Assembly (NCBI GenBank): GCA_023228295.1
Contig: JALOBP010000012.1
Location: 2,628 to 46,830, forward strand
Direction of reading: 5' to 3'
DNA length: 44,203 nt
DNA from: Methanoregula sp.
GTDB lineage: Archaea; Halobacteriota; Methanomicrobia; Methanomicrobiales; Methanospirillaceae
Part shown: one piece after another, positions 22,584 through 29,788 of the stretch
Position numbering within the stretch: position 1 is the stretch's first letter
How the letters are laid out: each line of letters starts with the position of its first letter
The notes under the pieces: model-generated
Seen by the model: the letters and a program-made list of their open reading frames with translations, nothing else
Told to the model about the DNA's origin: nothing
Database searches by the model: none
Program-made: the position numbers and the translations under genes

Positions 22584-22892
22584 ATGAGATCTCCAACAGA
22601 GATCAAGAAGATAATCGAGGGCCGTCTCCGGGTCTACCTCTCGAAGGACAAGACCGGGATCAGACGGGAAGTTCTCCGTCATTTTGTCAGGACGAAAACC
22701 CTCACGATTGCCGAACTCGTTACCGAGCTCCAGAAGCATTTCACGGTAACATTCCATGCGATTGCATCTATGGTTGGTATCATTGCATCCCGTATCGGCA
22801 TCCTTCGCTCATCACGGAATGCAGATGGAACAAATGCGTACGAGATCAAAGAGAAGTACGTAGACGTTGTGGTCAGAATTGTCGGGGTGTAA
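22584..22892 (+). CDS. DUF2551 protein, winged-helix-like
   Basis: The 102-residue product, MRSPTEIKKIIEGRLRVYLS, continues with a predicted helix-turn-helix (TLTIAELVTELQKHFTVTFH) and IASMVGIIASRIGILRSSRN. It belongs to a family (DUF2551) found mainly in methanogens and thought to be a DNA-binding wHTH regulator. The TATA box places transcription start at the ATG. The target is unknown; it is divergent from the SecFD operon and upstream of the archease-RtcB genes. Confidence 0.8.
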   Translation: MRSPTEIKKIIEGRLRVYLSKDKTGIRREVLRHFVRTKTLTIAELVTELQKHFTVTFHAIASMVGIIASRIGILRSSRNADGTNAYEIKEKYVDVVVRIVGV

Positions 22893-22950
22893 TTCCCCGG
22901 TATCCGATCCATAACCGTTTTTACCCCTGCCTGCTTATCGTATTAGCATC

Positions 22951-23235
22951 ATGCATACAAACCCTCATGACAGCGCCAGCCAGGGTGAAGTCACAATAAC
23001 TCCTGAGGTTATCGATTATATTAACCAGAGGAACTGTGATTTTCGTATCTGCACTTCCTGTGGCGGGCCGATTCTCCTGTCTACCCGTATCAAACCCCCG
23101 AAAAGGTCCGATCTTCTCATGAAAGCCGGGAACCATACTATTTACATCTCCATCCACCAGGCCCGGTTCCTGCACAGCATTCACATGGAAATGGTTCCGT
23201 TTTTTGATGAAGAAGAACCCGGAATGTCCTACTGA
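22951..23235 (+). CDS. Small CxxC protein upstream of archease
   Basis: The 94-residue product, MHTNPHDSASQGEVTITPEV, contains one CxxC pair (CDFRICTSCGGPILLSTR) and an adjoining basic segment (IKPPKRSDLL), then a strand-helix (HTIYISIHQARFLHSIHMEM) and an acidic tail. The CTSCGGP element is a zinc-knuckle half; the other ligands may be the several His residues. Its stop overlaps the archease start (TGATG), so it is probably part of the RNA-ligase operon. The family is not recognised with certainty. Confidence 0.75.
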   Translation: MHTNPHDSASQGEVTITPEVIDYINQRNCDFRICTSCGGPILLSTRIKPPKRSDLLMKAGNHTIYISIHQARFLHSIHMEMVPFFDEEEPGMSY

Positions 23236-23642
23236 TGAGTTTTGTTGAGTTATCCCATACAGCAGATGTCAGGATCCATGTGCGGGCACCAACACTGGAC
23301 CTGCTTTTTTCCGAGTCATTCGAGGCCCTGATGCAGACGATCTTTGGCAAAGACCGCCGCGGCGGGCATTCAAAAGAGATCCGGATTGCGGCTGCGGATA
23401 CCGAGACCCTGCTGATGGATTTTCTCTCGGAATCTCTGTTTATCTGTGAAGTCGAGGGACTGGTATTCACCGGTGCTTCGGTGGTAACTGATGGGAAATC
23501 CCTGACTGCGGTGCTTGACGGCGAGCCGTTCGACCGTTCGCGGCATGCCGGGGGAACGGAAGTGAAAGGGATCTCCTATTCGGGGCTTGCCATAACCCGG
23601 GATGAGAACGATTATATGCTCGATATCTTATTTGATGTATAA
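23235..23642 (+). CDS. Archease
   Basis: The 135-residue product starts MSFVELSHTADVRIHVRAPT and has the archease signature SHTADVRI, the ETLLMDFLSESLFICE helix, and the metal-binding C-terminal Asp in NDYMLDILFDV. Archease activates RtcB by speeding guanylation and allowing repeated turnover. The gene is followed 23 bp later by rtcB, its usual partner. Length is normal. Confidence 0.95.
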   Translation: MSFVELSHTADVRIHVRAPTLDLLFSESFEALMQTIFGKDRRGGHSKEIRIAAADTETLLMDFLSESLFICEVEGLVFTGASVVTDGKSLTAVLDGEPFDRSRHAGGTEVKGISYSGLAITRDENDYMLDILFDV

Positions 23643-23665
23643 CAACCAAAACGAGCGTGATTCTG

Positions 23666-25102
23666 ATGATCGAAGGTGTGAAACGGACCGGAACAAACGA
23701 ATGGGAGGTACCGGTCGGGTATATTCCCGGGATGCGGGTGCCGGGACGGTTCTTCCTGTCAGAAGCACTGGGAGCGGTTTTAGAGCCCGGCGCAATCCAG
23801 CAGCTGGCAAATGTCGCTACGATGCCAGGTATTTTACAAAATGCTCTCGGGATGCCGGACATTCATTGGGGCTACGGATTTCCCATCGGAGGTGTTGCCG
23901 CGTTCTCGCTCGATGAGGGAGTTATCTCGCCAGGGGGCGTGGGATTTGATATCAATTGCGGCGTACGGCTCATAACGACCCCGCTCGAAAAGAAGGATGT
24001 GGCCGGCAGAGGTGACCTTATCGATGAACTGTTCCGGTCTGTGCCAACCGGTGTCGGGGCAAAAAGTTCCTCACTGAAGGGTTCGGCAAAATCACTTGAC
24101 GGGATGATGATCAAGGGATCGCGCTGGGCAGTTGAAAACGGGTACGGGACCAGCCGCGATCTCGTCCGCTGCGAGGACACCGGCTGCATGAAGGAAGCGG
24201 ACACCGGTACGGTTTCCGCAAAGGCAAAACAGCGCGGGATCCCCCAGGGGGGCACGCTCGGATCCGGCAACCATTTCCTTGAGATCCAGGTTGTAAGCGA
24301 GATCTACGATGCCCATGCGGCAAAGGCGTTCGGCCTTGCTGCAGGACAGGTCTGTTGCATGATCCACTGTGGCTCGCGGGGCCTTGGCCACCAGGTCTGT
24401 ACCGATCATCTCAAGGTGCTGGAAGCGGCGATGAGGAAGTATAAAATCACCCTGCCGGACCGTCAGCTTGCCTGCGCTCCCCTCGATTCTCCCGAAGGAA
24501 AGGCCTACTTCGGGGCCATGGCCGCATCAGCGAATTATGCATGGGCCAACCGCCAGATGATCACGCATACCGTCCGGCAGGTCCTCTCCCGCAGGTTCAA
24601 CATCGAATACGAGGAGATGCCGCTGGTCTACGATGTTGCCCATAATGTTGCCAAGTTCGAGGAGCACGAGGTGGACGGGAAACAAACAAGGGTCTGTGTC
24701 CACCGCAAGGGAGCAACCCGGGCGTTTGGGCCGGGCGCGCCGGACCTGCCTGCCGATCTGGCAGGTTGCGGCCAGCCGGTGATTATTCCCGGGAGCATGG
24801 GCACCTCATCGTATGTGCTGAGCGGGACCCAGGGTGCCATGGAGCGGACGTTCGGCAGTACCTGCCATGGGGCCGGCAGGGTCATGAGCCGCTCCCAGGC
24901 AAAGAAAAGGCAAAGCGGACACGAGGTTGCAGCCAACCTTGCACGGCAGGGCATCATTGTCCGTGCCCCCCACGAGAATGCGATTGCTGATGAGGCACCG
25001 GACGTGTACAAACCCAGCGATGAAGTGGTCGGTGTGGTCCACGATGTGGGCATATCCCGACTGGTGGCCCGCCTTTCCCCGATTGGAGTGATCAAGGGAT
25101 GA
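23666..25102 (+). CDS. rtcB: tRNA-splicing ligase RtcB
   Basis: The 478-residue product has the RtcB elements in order: MPDIHWGYGFPIGGVAAF, the metal-binding GVGFDINCGVRL with Cys98, LGSGNHFLEIQ, HCGSRGLGHQ, the AHNVAKFEEH segment, GSMGTSSYVLSG, and the guanylation-site region CHGAGRVMSRSQAK. RtcB joins 2',3'-cyclic phosphate and 5'-OH ends, mainly tRNA exons after intron removal. The ATG at 23666 is preferred over a GTG at 23657. An intron-containing tRNA-Met at 33066-33179 is a direct substrate in the same window. The stop overlaps the next gene (ATGA). Confidence 0.96.
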   Translation: MIEGVKRTGTNEWEVPVGYIPGMRVPGRFFLSEALGAVLEPGAIQQLANVATMPGILQNALGMPDIHWGYGFPIGGVAAFSLDEGVISPGGVGFDINCGVRLITTPLEKKDVAGRGDLIDELFRSVPTGVGAKSSSLKGSAKSLDGMMIKGSRWAVENGYGTSRDLVRCEDTGCMKEADTGTVSAKAKQRGIPQGGTLGSGNHFLEIQVVSEIYDAHAAKAFGLAAGQVCCMIHCGSRGLGHQVCTDHLKVLEAAMRKYKITLPDRQLACAPLDSPEGKAYFGAMAASANYAWANRQMITHTVRQVLSRRFNIEYEEMPLVYDVAHNVAKFEEHEVDGKQTRVCVHRKGATRAFGPGAPDLPADLAGCGQPVIIPGSMGTSSYVLSGTQGAMERTFGSTCHGAGRVMSRSQAKKRQSGHEVAANLARQGIIVRAPHENAIADEAPDVYKPSDEVVGVVHDVGISRLVARLSPIGVIKG

Positions 25103-25674
25103 ATACCCGTGCCGGGTTTGTCTGGGGAACCAAACAGCATTTCAACCGGTTCATTGAAGAATCGGGCATCGACTGCGAGCTCATCACCCCCCATATGCTT
25201 GCCGCCCCGTTCTTCCGGACCACCCTCAACTGCCTGATCGTCCCCACGGGATTTGCCAATCCGGCCTATTCGAACCTTCTTCCTGCCCTGCGGGCATCGT
25301 CTTCAAGGATCGCCAGGTTCGTCGGGGACGGAGGGAACCTGCTGGTCTTCGGTGCTTCCATGGAGAAGCCGGATGCCTATGACTGGCTGCCATTCCCGGT
25401 ACACTATACGCATGACTGCCATCCCCGTGCAATTACCTGTAACCCATCATCAGACACCTGCCGGATTCTTGGGGATTACGATCCGTCCTGCATTGAATGC
25501 GATGGTACATTCTCCTCATTCGATGCCGACGGTGTAGGATACGCCTGGGAGTCCGCAGTCATCCTTGAGAAGAAGATCGGAAACGGGACCATTGTCGTAA
25601 CGAGTATTCACGAGTTCCCGTCACGCACGTTTCTCCAGACATTTTGTAAGAACGGCGTCGGAGTCCGGTTCTGA
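25099..25674 (+). CDS. Class I glutamine amidotransferase-like fold protein, function unknown
   Basis: The 191-residue product, MNTRAGFVWGTKQHFNRFIE, resembles amidotransferase-like or biotin-ligase N-terminal-type folds: LNCLIVPTGFANPAYSNLLP, then IARFVGDGGNLLVFGASMEK. The usual catalytic Cys elbow is replaced by LLVFGASME, so it is probably not a glutaminase. The later part (DAYDWLPFPVHYTHDCHP, IVVTSIHEFPSRTF) has conserved His and aromatic residues. The ATG overlaps the rtcB stop (ATGA), which makes a role connected with RtcB possible. The fold call is tentative. Confidence 0.6.
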   Translation: MNTRAGFVWGTKQHFNRFIEESGIDCELITPHMLAAPFFRTTLNCLIVPTGFANPAYSNLLPALRASSSRIARFVGDGGNLLVFGASMEKPDAYDWLPFPVHYTHDCHPRAITCNPSSDTCRILGDYDPSCIECDGTFSSFDADGVGYAWESAVILEKKIGNGTIVVTSIHEFPSRTFLQTFCKNGVGVRF

Positions 25675-25776
25675 TATACCGGGTATTATTCCCGGGTATT
25701 ACCGGTAATTTTTCCCGGGTGCAGGATACGCAATCTTCTTGTAGATAAAGAATCACCAGAGTATGAGGTAGTTCCG

Positions 25777-26199
25777 ATGCACCAGTATTCCATGTCCTGC
25801 AATGCGGGGGCAGATGATCTCGAACCAATTGTCCTGGCAGTCCATGAACTGATCCATCGTCTCCCGGTCACGGCCAAGTCACGGGACCAGGATGGTATCC
25901 GGATTGAAGAGGGAAGGATTATCGACCGCCATTACAACGGCCCGGTCCTCATCGATGCCATCCGGACCAACCAGCTGATAAAAATCACTCCGTCAAGCGG
26001 TGCATACCAGGGGATTCCCGTTGTCGTTACCCCGATACGCGACCAGGACGGGGCTGCAATAGGTGCAATCGGCGTTGTTGATATCACCGGCATTTTCGAT
26101 CTCGCAACGCTCATGGAACACCAGAGTTCCATTGTCCGGCAGGTCTGCGGCAGGGATCCCTGCCCGCTCCCGGGTGAACGCATCGCTTCCAGGAGGTGA
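25777..26199 (+). CDS. DUF2111 protein
   Basis: The 140-residue product contains LEPIVLAVHELIHRLPVTAK, RIEEGRIIDRHYNGPVLIDA, and GIPVVVTPIRDQDGAAIGAI followed by GVVDITGIFDLATLMEHQ. This is the DUF2111 pattern, a PAS-like sensor domain found in methanogens. The DQDGAAIGAIGVVDITG part is typical of single Cache/PAS domains that bind small ligands. Its stop overlaps the birA start region within AGGAGGTGA, so it may be co-translated with the biotin ligase. Whether it senses a biotin-related signal is unknown. Confidence 0.75.
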   Translation: MHQYSMSCNAGADDLEPIVLAVHELIHRLPVTAKSRDQDGIRIEEGRIIDRHYNGPVLIDAIRTNQLIKITPSSGAYQGIPVVVTPIRDQDGAAIGAIGVVDITGIFDLATLMEHQSSIVRQVCGRDPCPLPGERIASRR

Positions 26200-27185
26200 A
26201 TTGTATTACCGATTCAGCATTCAGGGTCCTTAAAATTCTCGAACGCGCTCCCGGATCCATCTCCGGGGAAATAATCAGTAAAGAACTGAATATCACCCGT
26301 TCGGCAGTCTGGAAGAATATTCAGGAACTCCGCACGATGGGATACGATATCCAGTCGTCCCAGAAAGACGGGTATAACCTGGTTCATTCCAGCAGCAGAC
26401 TGTTTCCCCACGAAGTCCATAAAAAACTCGCTACCCGGGCCATTGGCAGGAAGATGCGGTATTATGGGGATACGCCTTCGACAAATGGTGTGGGAAAACA
26501 GCTCTGCTCTGAAGGCGATCCGCAAAATCTCCATGGCACCGTCATCATTGCCGAAGAACAGACCGGTGGGGTCGGGAGAATGGGAAGGGCATGGATCTCC
26601 CCGTCGGGGGGAATCTGGATCACGATCATCCTGAAACCCAGCGTGCCGGTTGACCACATCTTCATGATCACGATGGCAGGCTCGGTTGCCATTGCACGCG
26701 CAATAAGGAAAGAGTTCGAGCTCGGGGCGCTTATCAAATGGCCCAACGACATTTTCATCGGAAAGAAAAAGATCGGGGGGCTGCTCCTCGAAATGTCGGC
26801 AGAGGCAGATACGGTCCATTACTGCCTCCTTGGAATCGGGATCAATGTTAATAATCCGGTCAAGGACTTTGCAGCAGAACTCCAGAGGGATATCACCTCC
26901 ATCAGCGCTGAAGTCGGCCATGATGTCGATCGGGCATCATTCCTTGCACGGATCCTCAAAGAATTCGAAAACCGGTACCAGCTCCTGGAAAGCGGCGAAT
27001 ATGAGACGGTCACGCAGGAGTGGAAGAGTCTCTCTGCGACCCTCGATAACCGTGTCCTGATCCGGACCATGAAGACCAGTTTTGAGGGCGAGGCAATCGA
27101 TATCGATGAATTCGGCGCGCTCATTGTTAGGAAAGACAATGGGAAACTGGAGCGGGTAATCGCCGGCGATTGTACCCAGCAGTAA
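26196..27185 (+). CDS. birA: BirA bifunctional biotin-protein ligase and repressor
   Basis: An N-terminal winged HTH (about residues 5-60; RVLKILERAPGSISGEIISK, ITRSAVWKNIQELRTMGYDI) precedes the ligase domain with GGVGRMGRAW (biotinyl-AMP loop), the KWPNDIFIGKKKIGG substrate segment and GIGINVN, then the C-terminal SH3-like domain. It attaches biotin to PycB and should repress biotin uptake genes. The start is unclear: a GTG at 26196 lies within the AGGAGG itself, while the best ribosome spacing points to an in-frame ATT at 26205. A perfect inverted repeat with BirA-operator geometry lies 15 bp downstream, at the start of bioY. Confidence 0.93.
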   Translation: MNCITDSAFRVLKILERAPGSISGEIISKELNITRSAVWKNIQELRTMGYDIQSSQKDGYNLVHSSSRLFPHEVHKKLATRAIGRKMRYYGDTPSTNGVGKQLCSEGDPQNLHGTVIIAEEQTGGVGRMGRAWISPSGGIWITIILKPSVPVDHIFMITMAGSVAIARAIRKEFELGALIKWPNDIFIGKKKIGGLLLEMSAEADTVHYCLLGIGINVNNPVKDFAAELQRDITSISAEVGHDVDRASFLARILKEFENRYQLLESGEYETVTQEWKSLSATLDNRVLIRTMKTSFEGEAIDIDEFGALIVRKDNGKLERVIAGDCTQQ

Positions 27186-27199
27186 AAAGACACGTTTTT

Positions 27200-27233
27200 A
27201 TCGTCAACCATCATTTTTTTAATGGTTGACGAT
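27200..27233 (+). promoter_or_regulatory. BirA operator overlapping the bioY start
   Basis: A perfect 12-bp inverted repeat (ATCGTCAACCAT at 27200-27211; ATGGTTGACGAT at 27222-27233) has a 10-bp spacer. The inner half-sites read GTCAACC-N14-GGTTGAC, the spacing and core (AACC/GGTT) known for biotin-repressor sites in bacteria and archaea. A TATA-like GTTTTTAT (about 27194-27201) partly overlaps the left arm, and the right arm covers the bioY ATG at 27232, so bound BirA-biotinyl-AMP should block transcription. The assignment is strong because birA with an HTH is adjacent. Confidence 0.8.
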
Positions 27234-27741
27234 GTTTGGTGATCTTCAGCGTTCAAGAATTATAGCGTATTCTGCAGCATTTATCGGGCTCATAGCACTG
27301 GGAAGCTGGATCTCCCTCCCCATAGGGAACATCCCCTTCACACTCCAGACCCTGTTTGTTCTCCTGGCAGGTATCGTCATGCACCGCTACGGTGCGATCC
27401 CGGTGTTGTTGTACTGCATCCTGGGAGTACTCGGTCTGCCCCTGTTCCATAACGGGATGGCTGGGATCGGGGTTCTTCTCGGACCCACCGGAGGGTACCT
27501 TATCGGGTTCATCTTTGCCGGATTGATCACGGGTCTTGCCTACGAGCACACATCACGGATTATCAGGATCTGCGGGATCGTTTGTGCAACACTGGTGATC
27601 TACCTGTTCGGTGTCGCATGGCTGATGCTCTCGTTACAACTCGGGTTCATTGCGGCAGTCACTACGGGGATGCTCCCCTTTATTCCCGGTTGCGCGATCA
27701 AAGCAGCCGTGGCATACATTATCGGTGAGCATCTTACATGA
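27232..27741 (+). CDS. bioY: BioY, biotin-specific S component of an ECF transporter
   Basis: The product, MFGDLQRSRIIAYSAAFIGL, has six membrane helices and the BioY signature PFTLQTLFVLLAG with the later GPTGGYLIGFIFAG substrate loop. The ATG at 27232 is preferred to a TTG at 27226. Biotin binds in the membrane part; the ECF ATPases and EcfT encoded next energise transport. The stop overlaps the next ATG (ATGA). Control by BirA is expected from the operator at the start. Confidence 0.95.
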   Translation: MFGDLQRSRIIAYSAAFIGLIALGSWISLPIGNIPFTLQTLFVLLAGIVMHRYGAIPVLLYCILGVLGLPLFHNGMAGIGVLLGPTGGYLIGFIFAGLITGLAYEHTSRIIRICGIVCATLVIYLFGVAWLMLSLQLGFIAAVTTGMLPFIPGCAIKAAVAYIIGEHLT

Positions 27742-28409
27742 TCTGCATCAGGGACCTCCGCTATCGATCTCTTGCGATTGATGCGCTGTCCATTGGTGCC
27801 GGAGTAACCTCGGTCATCGGTGCGAACGGGAGCGGAAAGACCACGCTTCTCAAATTGTGCGCTGGTATAAATCTGCCAGATGCAGGATCGATCCTGATTG
27901 AAGGCGGCGAACCACGCAAAACCGAGATCGGCTGGGTCAATGAATTTCCCGACCGGAATTTCCTGTTCGATACCCCTACTGATGAGATTGCATCCCCGCT
28001 CAGGTTCCAGCACATCGCATCCGGGGAGATATCCCGGCGCATCGAGGCGATACAAAAACAGTTCGGCCTGACCCGGTTATCGGACAGATCTGTCAGGGAA
28101 TTATCGGGCGGTGAGAAAGTCCTCGTTGCCCTTGCTGCTGCCATGATCACAAACCCCGTAGTCCTCATTCTCGATGAATGTGATTCACATCTTGATGCCC
28201 GCAGCATGCAGGATATCGACCGGATTCTTTGGCAGTCACGCATACCCTTCATCCTCCGGAGCACGCAGGACATGGAGAATGCTGCAGCAGGAAATCAGGT
28301 TGTCTTCCTGGAAAACAACCGGGTCGGGCATTACGGGACACCGGATGAAGTATTCTTACAACTGCAGGAAACCTCATTTTATCCACTTTCATGGAAGTGC
28401 CGGGCATGA
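27738..28409 (+). CDS. ECF transporter ATPase 1, biotin (degenerate Q- and H-loops)
   Basis: The 223-residue ABC ATPase has Walker A GANGSGKT (residues 28-35), signature LSGGE (122-126) and Walker B VLILDE (142-147). Two switch positions are not the usual residues. The Q-loop, FQNPxDQ in typical ECF ATPases, reads VNEFPDRNF, so Gln is missing. The H-loop reads STQDMENAA, with Gln177 in place of His. The C-terminal tail is short. It works with the second ATPase and EcfT to energise BioY. The gene overlaps bioY (ATGA) and the next gene (ATGA). The altered residues are read directly from the sequence. Confidence 0.9.
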   Translation: MICIRDLRYRSLAIDALSIGAGVTSVIGANGSGKTTLLKLCAGINLPDAGSILIEGGEPRKTEIGWVNEFPDRNFLFDTPTDEIASPLRFQHIASGEISRRIEAIQKQFGLTRLSDRSVRELSGGEKVLVALAAAMITNPVVLILDECDSHLDARSMQDIDRILWQSRIPFILRSTQDMENAAAGNQVVFLENNRVGHYGTPDEVFLQLQETSFYPLSWKCRA

Positions 28410-29098
28410 GACTGGTGCTCGACGATGCCACGGTAACGCGGGGAGAGTGGCACATCACGGCTCATGGCACATTTCCCGAAGGGATTCATCTCATCAGCGG
28501 GAATGTGGGAAGCGGTAAATCCACGCTTGCCCTGATAATGGCCGGTCTTCTGCCACCGGCAGCCGGTTCGATGATTTCAGAAGAGATCAGTTCACGGATG
28601 ATCTCCTTCCAGTTTCCCGAGTACCACATCACCGGTACAACCGTCCGCGAGGAATGCGAATCGTGGGGTCTCGATCCGAACCCGCTCCTTTCTTCTATCG
28701 GACTAAAAGACAGGCACGACTGCGATCCGCTCCGGCTCAGCCGGGGCGAACTGAAACGGCTTCACCTGGCCTGCATCCTTGCGTACCAGTACGACCTCCT
28801 CATTCTCGATGAACCATTCAGTTCTCTCGATGTCTGTGAGAAGCGGAGGATCTGCAGTATCCTGTCCGGTCGTAACAGGGGAATTACCATCCTGTTCACG
28901 CACGAGCAGGCAATCTTTCCCCGGGTCAGGCACATCTGGGAGATTCACGATAACCAGCTTCATTCCTGCGGCTCACCCCCGGATGGATTGAGGCACTGGC
29001 AACACGCGCCGGCATTCATCAGGAAATTGGTTGACCTGGGAAAAGTTCCAAAAAATATTTCCCCGGAAGATTTGGAGGCAGCGGCATGCGCGATATAA
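28406..29098 (+). CDS. ECF transporter ATPase 2, biotin (non-canonical signature)
   Basis: The 230-residue ATPase begins MRLVLDDATVTRGEWHITAH. It has Walker A GNVGSGKS (32-39), Q-loop Gln (ISFQFPEYH), signature LSRGE (111-115, in place of LSGGQ/E), Walker B LLILDEPFSSLD (131-142) and H-loop His166 (ILFTHEQAI). The start is the ATG at 28406, overlapping the previous stop by four bases. With ATPase 1 it forms a heterodimer; because each ATP site uses the Walker motifs of one subunit and the signature of the other, its altered signature pairs with the altered loops of ATPase 1. Confidence 0.9.
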   Translation: MRLVLDDATVTRGEWHITAHGTFPEGIHLISGNVGSGKSTLALIMAGLLPPAAGSMISEEISSRMISFQFPEYHITGTTVREECESWGLDPNPLLSSIGLKDRHDCDPLRLSRGELKRLHLACILAYQYDLLILDEPFSSLDVCEKRRICSILSGRNRGITILFTHEQAIFPRVRHIWEIHDNQLHSCGSPPDGLRHWQHAPAFIRKLVDLGKVPKNISPEDLEAAACAI

Positions 29099-29736
29099 GG
29101 CTGCGGACCGGCACGGCCACCATCCTGTCCGTCATTGCCTTTTACAGTATTACCGGGGCCGTTGCGGCATTTGTCTGGTGGCTGGTGTTTACTCCCAACC
29201 TGGCACTGGTCCGGAAAAACCGGCTGGTTATCCCCTCAATTGCCATGATTGCCATTTTCAGCATCATCCTCGAGCTCACCGGCGGTGCAGGGCTCGCGTA
29301 CTTCTTCCGGATGATGGTTGTCATCCTTATCGGGGTCTGGCTTCTTTCCGGGCAGACACGGGGGGAGTTTTTGCACATGGGCTGCTGGCTTCTCGGGAAC
29401 CGTATTGGTTTTGAACTGGGTATGCTTGCCGAGATGGGGCTCCAGAACCTGCACGCGCTCCTTATCGATTTCGACCGGATACGCGCTGCTGAACGGATGA
29501 AAGGGGTCAGATCCGGCTTACAGAGCATTGTTCCGGTCGGCAGGGTCCTTGTCCACGGGACGCTCCTGCGGGCAGAAGACACTGCAGAACTCCTTGCAGT
29601 CCGGGGGTATGTGCAGGGCGGGACGTGTGTTGTGACCTTTGCGCGGGAAAAGGGGGATATTCCTGCCGCTTTTTTTGCAGTATGCGCAGCACTCATCGCC
29701 ATGATTCCCGTTAGTGCATTTTTTATACTTTCCTGA
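29086..29736 (+). CDS. EcfT, transmembrane coupling subunit of the biotin ECF transporter
   Basis: The 216-residue product starts at an ATG following GGAGG inside the previous gene. Membrane helices lie at about residues 10-32, 42-58, 62-88 and 192-214. The cytosolic helix region (MLAEMGLQNLHALLIDFDRI, then AERMKGVRSGLQSIVPVGRV) carries the coupling Arg motifs, here seen as AERMKG and LAVRGYVQG in place of the common A-R-G pairs. EcfT joins the S component BioY to the ATPase pair. Context (bioY, two ATPases, birA) makes the biotin role clear. Length is slightly below the family average. Confidence 0.88.
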   Translation: MRDIRLRTGTATILSVIAFYSITGAVAAFVWWLVFTPNLALVRKNRLVIPSIAMIAIFSIILELTGGAGLAYFFRMMVVILIGVWLLSGQTRGEFLHMGCWLLGNRIGFELGMLAEMGLQNLHALLIDFDRIRAAERMKGVRSGLQSIVPVGRVLVHGTLLRAEDTAELLAVRGYVQGGTCVVTFAREKGDIPAAFFAVCAALIAMIPVSAFFILS

Positions 29737-29788
29737 TGAATTTTTGAGAGGCTAAATCTGATCGAACGTGTCCCGCAGAGGTTCTCCT

